A stretch of DNA of 6,171 nt from Planctomycetota bacterium (lineage in GTDB: Bacteria > Planctomycetota > Phycisphaerae > Sedimentisphaerales > Anaerobacaceae). Below the pieces are notes generated by a model that searched no databases, was not told the DNA's origin, and saw only the letters and a program-made list of their open reading frames with translations. The DNA lies in assembly GCA_022567055.1 (NCBI GenBank), contig JADFHU010000363.1:1-6171 (forward strand). The letters run 5' to 3'. A program made the position numbers and the translations under genes. Positions 3,348 to 6,171 of this stretch are shown here, in pieces; position 1 is the stretch's first letter, and each line of letters starts with the position of its first letter.

Positions 3348-6171
3348 GTGAGCGAACCACAAGAGCGATATTACAATATCTCTAAATTGAACAAAGTTTT
3401 TGCCATCTCCAGTCTGGTGCTTTTGGGCACCATCGGCTGGATGTTGCTGGACGACTATGCCCGTCGCTGGAAGGGCTATCAGCGGGAATTCCGTTCCTAC
3501 GAGGTCGAGAAGACGCGGGTCAAATTCGACAAGGAAAAGAATCTTCTCAAGGATCAAGAACGTTACCAGGAACTCTTGGTCGAGCGGGAGGCCGCCCAGG
3601 CGGCCTATGACGCCAATTCGGCCGGCCTCGTTGACTTGCGGACAGAATTAGAAGCGGTTCAGGGAGAGAATGATCTCCTGGTACAACAGTACCGCTTTAG
3701 CAAGGCCGAACTGGACGCGGCCAAATATCAGTACGAAGAGGCGAAGAATCACAATTCTAGCAACCTGGACAAGGCGGCGGAGGCCTTTGACGTGCTGCAA
3801 GCGCAGGAGAAGCAACAGAAATTGGCAGTCGAAGTATCAGATCAGAAGGTCCAGCAGAAGAGAGATGCATTCGATGCGCTGGGTGTTCATCTGAAGGAAA
3901 TAGAACGTGAGCAGGGTCGGCTCGCTCAGGAAAAGACCCTGCTTGAGAACAAGCTCGAAAAGATTGATCAGCACGCCATGACTCTGCCGAACCTAGTGGC
4001 CGATCTCGTGCGTGATCTTCCTCTGATCGATATGGCCAGTCCGAACTACAAGATCCGACAGGTGGTCCTGAAGGATTTGAAGGATGACCTTAATTTCATG
4101 CAGGTACCCAAGGTGGAGCGATGTATTACCTGCCACCTCGGTATCGACAATCTCGATTACAAGGATCTTCCCCAACCCTTTCGCACGCACCCCAATCTGG
4201 AGCAGTACGTCGACAACGATTCGCCGCATCCCTTGGAAGATTTCGGCTGCACCTCCTGTCACGGCGGACGGGGCCGGGGGACAGACTTCGTGACGGCGGC
4301 CCACACCCCCTCCAGTGACGAACAGAAGAAGGAATGGGAGGAACAATACAACTGGGAGGCCTTTCACCACTGGGATACCCCCATGGTCCCCCTGCAGTAT
4401 ACGGAATCGGGCTGTTTCAAGTGCCACTCGGGTGAGACCGTCATCGCGGGGGCGGAAAACCTGAATCTGGGCCTGCAGCTCATCGAGAGGGCCGGCTGCT
4501 ACACCTGTCACGAAATCGACAAATATGAAGGGTGGGTTCAGCCGGGGCCCAACCTCAAGGCCATCGCTACGAAAGTGACGCCCGAGTGGGCGCGACGGTG
4601 GATTGCAGATCCGCACTCCTTCCGACACAACACCTGGATGCCTGCCTTCTGGGGTCAATCCAACAACAGCGACCCCAATTCACAGGCCAGGGCCGATCAA
4701 GAGGTCCGCAGCATCGCCCACTATCTCTTTGCCGCCAGCAAGGAGATCGAACTGACCGACATTCCCGTGCCGGGCGACCCCGTCAGGGGTGAAGAACTCG
4801 TGGCCTCGGTGGGTTGCTTCGGCTGCCACAAGATCGAGCCGGATCCCGTGGTGACACCGGCCACGCGCCAAAACCTGCAGCGCGAGCAAGGACCCAACCT
4901 GATCGGTTTGGGCAGCAAGACCAGCGCTACCTGGGTCTTCAATTGGCTCAAGGACCCCCATCGCTTCCGGGCTGACACCCGCATGCCCAACCTGCGGCTG
5001 ACCGATCAAGAGGCCGCCGATATTGCCGCTTATCTGACGCAAAGTGACATAAGTAAGAGAGATGACTTTGATCGAAAACCCTTAGCGCTGGTCGACAAAG
5101 CCATCGTGGACACCCTAGTCACGGAGTTCTTGACTCGAACGATGACACGGGCCCAGGCGGACGAACAGCGGGCCGGCATGGCGCTCGACGACAAGCTGGA
5201 GTATGCCGGGCAGAAACTGATCGCCCACTACGGCTGCTTCTCCTGCCACGCGATCGAAGGCTTCGATGACATGAAGCCGATTGGCACGGCGCTGACTCGG
5301 GAGGGCAGCAAATCGATTCACAATCTGGACTTCGGTTTCATCCACATCGATCACAGCAGGCAAGCCTGGTTCAAGCAAAAGCTCAAGGAGCCCCGCATTT
5401 TCGACGAGAATCGCGTGAAGACGCCGGGCGAGAAGCTCCGCATGCCCAATTTCAACTTTACGGATGAGGAGGCCGACGCCCTGGTCACGGCCCTCTTGGG
5501 CTTCACCAAGGCCGAACCCGGCCACCTAAAGCTCACGGGCGCCTCGGTGGAGGATCGATACATCCAAGAGGGCCAGCGGGTCGTACGCCAGTTCAACTGC
5601 CAGGGCTGCCACGAGTTGGAGGGCGAGGGCGGCGCCATTCAGCCCAAGGTCTTCGACTGGCTGGTCAAGTACCAGGACAAGGAGGAGAATGAAGCCGACG
5701 CCGTCTTTAAGAGTTTCAGCCCGCCGAATCTCATCGGCGAAGGCAAGAAGGTGCACGCCCAGTGGCTCTTCGACTTTCTGCATGCCCCCAGCACCATTCG
5801 GCCTTGGCTCAAGACCCGCATGCCCACTTTTAATTTTACCGCGGCTCAATCGAATGCGCTGGTGCGCTACTTCAGTGCCCTGGACCGGGTTGATTTCCCC
5901 TTCGCGGAGATGGTCAGTGATGCGGAGATCGCCAGGGACTATGAGGATGGCGAGAAGCTGTTCTCTGTGGACTATTTCTCTTGTGGAAGTTGTCACATAG
6001 TAGGAGATAAGATGCCCGGCGGATCTCCTGCAGACTGGGCACCCGATTTTGTGTTGGCCCGGGATCGATTGAAACCAGAGTGGATGATCGACTGGCTCAT
6101 GGATCCGGAGGCGCTGCTGCCTGGGACCAAAATGCCCGGCTACTTCGAAGCAGAATCCTTCGACGTTGCGG
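3348..6171 (+). CDS. Membrane-anchored coiled-coil multiheme cytochrome c, at least eight hemes (3' end outside window)
   Basis: From GTG 3348 the frame is open to the right edge: 941 codons plus one base. Residues 17-34 form a membrane anchor. About 52-210 is a highly charged, Gln/Glu/Lys-rich, probably coiled-coil stalk. The rest carries eight CXXCH sites, at C259, C301, C356, C384, C490, C630, C751 and C879. The first three lie in a His-rich section (H281, H294, H319, H340, H341), suggesting bis-His hemes. Hemes 4-8 each start a class-I-like module ending in a Met-Pro ligand motif (M431, M546, M699, M825, M930). The hemes must be attached in the periplasm, so the protein is an inner-membrane-anchored periplasmic electron carrier. 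Its position directly after the cytochrome b genes, with no separate c1 or f gene in the window, makes it the likely electron acceptor of the Rieske protein. Its final partner is unknown. The open frame across about 2.8 kb argues against a frameshift. I do not recognise a named family for the whole architecture. Confidence 0.93.
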   Translation, partial: MSEPQERYYNISKLNKVFAISSLVLLGTIGWMLLDDYARRWKGYQREFRSYEVEKTRVKFDKEKNLLKDQERYQELLVEREAAQAAYDANSAGLVDLRTELEAVQGENDLLVQQYRFSKAELDAAKYQYEEAKNHNSSNLDKAAEAFDVLQAQEKQQKLAVEVSDQKVQQKRDAFDALGVHLKEIEREQGRLAQEKTLLENKLEKIDQHAMTLPNLVADLVRDLPLIDMASPNYKIRQVVLKDLKDDLNFMQVPKVERCITCHLGIDNLDYKDLPQPFRTHPNLEQYVDNDSPHPLEDFGCTSCHGGRGRGTDFVTAAHTPSSDEQKKEWEEQYNWEAFHHWDTPMVPLQYTESGCFKCHSGETVIAGAENLNLGLQLIERAGCYTCHEIDKYEGWVQPGPNLKAIATKVTPEWARRWIADPHSFRHNTWMPAFWGQSNNSDPNSQARADQEVRSIAHYLFAASKEIELTDIPVPGDPVRGEELVASVGCFGCHKIEPDPVVTPATRQNLQREQGPNLIGLGSKTSATWVFNWLKDPHRFRADTRMPNLRLTDQEAADIAAYLTQSDISKRDDFDRKPLALVDKAIVDTLVTEFLTRTMTRAQADEQRAGMALDDKLEYAGQKLIAHYGCFSCHAIEGFDDMKPIGTALTREGSKSIHNLDFGFIHIDHSRQAWFKQKLKEPRIFDENRVKTPGEKLRMPNFNFTDEEADALVTALLGFTKAEPGHLKLTGASVEDRYIQEGQRVVRQFNCQGCHELEGEGGAIQPKVFDWLVKYQDKEENEADAVFKSFSPPNLIGEGKKVHAQWLFDFLHAPSTIRPWLKTRMPTFNFTAAQSNALVRYFSALDRVDFPFAEMVSDAEIARDYEDGEKLFSVDYFSCGSCHIVGDKMPGGSPADWAPDFVLARDRLKPEWMIDWLMDPEALLPGTKMPGYFEAESFDVA
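3501..3977 (+). other. Coiled-coil stalk region of the multiheme cytochrome
   Basis: Residues about 52-210 are rich in Glu, Lys, Gln, Ala and Leu, with no Cys, no Pro and few Gly. Stretches such as LEAVQGENDLLVQ and LENKLEKIDQ have coiled-coil character by eye. Likely breaks are NSAG (90-93) and HNSSN (135-139). The second divides the region into two arms of roughly 80 and 70 residues, so it may be either one long rod or an antiparallel helical hairpin. Heptad phase was not computed. Confidence 0.75.
4473..6171 (+). repeat. Five tandem class-I cytochrome c modules within the multiheme protein
   Basis: The modules start near residues 376, 480, 620, 740 and 867. Each follows the same plan: a helix of the type G-x-x-L/V before the heme, CXXCH, a Pro-Asn-Leu or equivalent turn in most copies, a W-containing helix followed by a (D/E/A)P step, and finally a Met-Pro sixth-ligand motif. 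CXXCH-to-Met spacing is about 43, 52, 65, 70 and 47 residues. Modules 3 and 4 (hemes 6 and 7) share RMPNFNFT and RMPTFNFT and carry longer insertions, so they look like the most recent duplicates. The last module is incomplete at the window edge. The repeats are divergent at protein level, and I see no long exact DNA repeats. Confidence 0.8.

Noticed and set aside
3331..3351. A six-codon ORF ending in TGA that overlaps the GTG start of the multiheme cytochrome (GTGA)
   Set aside because: The arrangement resembles translational coupling, but the ATG lies one base after the previous stop. The AAGGA site is correctly spaced for the GTG instead.
2724..3557. A long antisense open frame opposite the subunit IV-like gene and the start of the cytochrome c gene
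   Set aside because: It crosses two real genes, is rich in His, Gln and Asp, and has no recognisable motif.
3400..4792. Several short + strand ORFs that would suggest a broken or frameshifted gene region
   Set aside because: One uninterrupted frame from 3348 to the window end encodes the anchor, stalk and all eight CXXCH sites, so nothing is broken.

Overview
All genes in this window lie on the + strand and form one tightly packed cluster. It encodes a membrane quinol-oxidising Rieske/cytochrome b complex and a very large multiheme c-type cytochrome. In order they are: the 3' end of a HEAT-repeat protein (2-673), a Rieske iron-sulfur protein (688-1308), a cytochrome b6-like heme-binding subunit (1353-2141), an enlarged subunit IV-like C-terminal cytochrome b (2208-3329), and a membrane-anchored, coiled-coil multiheme cytochrome c that starts at GTG 3348 and is still open at the right edge. 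Gaps between genes are 14 to 66 bases. I see no terminator, no convincing promoter, no RNA gene, no mobile element and no CRISPR array. No stretch over 300 bases lacks a gene. Both outer genes are cut by the window.

The complex should work as follows. Quinol is oxidised between the Rieske protein and the two cytochrome b subunits. One electron goes through the two b hemes, and probably a third covalently bound heme, towards the n-side quinone site. The other goes through the mobile Rieske cluster to a periplasmic c-type cytochrome. No short cytochrome c1 or cytochrome f gene is present in the window. The gene in that position encodes a protein of more than 941 residues with at least eight CXXCH heme sites, which is the obvious candidate acceptor. 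It has one N-terminal membrane helix, a charged helical stalk of about 155 residues, a three-heme His-rich section, and five tandem class-I-like cytochrome c modules each with a Met-Pro ligand motif.

The cytochrome b pair resembles b6f and Firmicutes-type complexes more than mitochondrial bc1. It is split into two genes, helix D has 14 residues between its heme histidines, and a Cys aligns without gaps to the heme c(n)-binding Cys35 of cytochrome b6. It also departs from b6f: the Qo-site PEWY motif reads APWY, there is an insertion of about 20 residues before helix D, and the second subunit has about five extra membrane helices. The Rieske protein has Phe in place of the Tyr that raises the cluster potential in bc1. 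Together these hint at a lower-potential, perhaps menaquinol-using complex, which is inference.

The organism looks like a moderately GC-rich (by eye) Gram-negative-type bacterium with an energy metabolism rich in c-type cytochromes. Nitrospirota, Desulfobacterota, Methylomirabilota and Acidobacteriota are plausible lineages, but the sequence alone does not let me choose between them.
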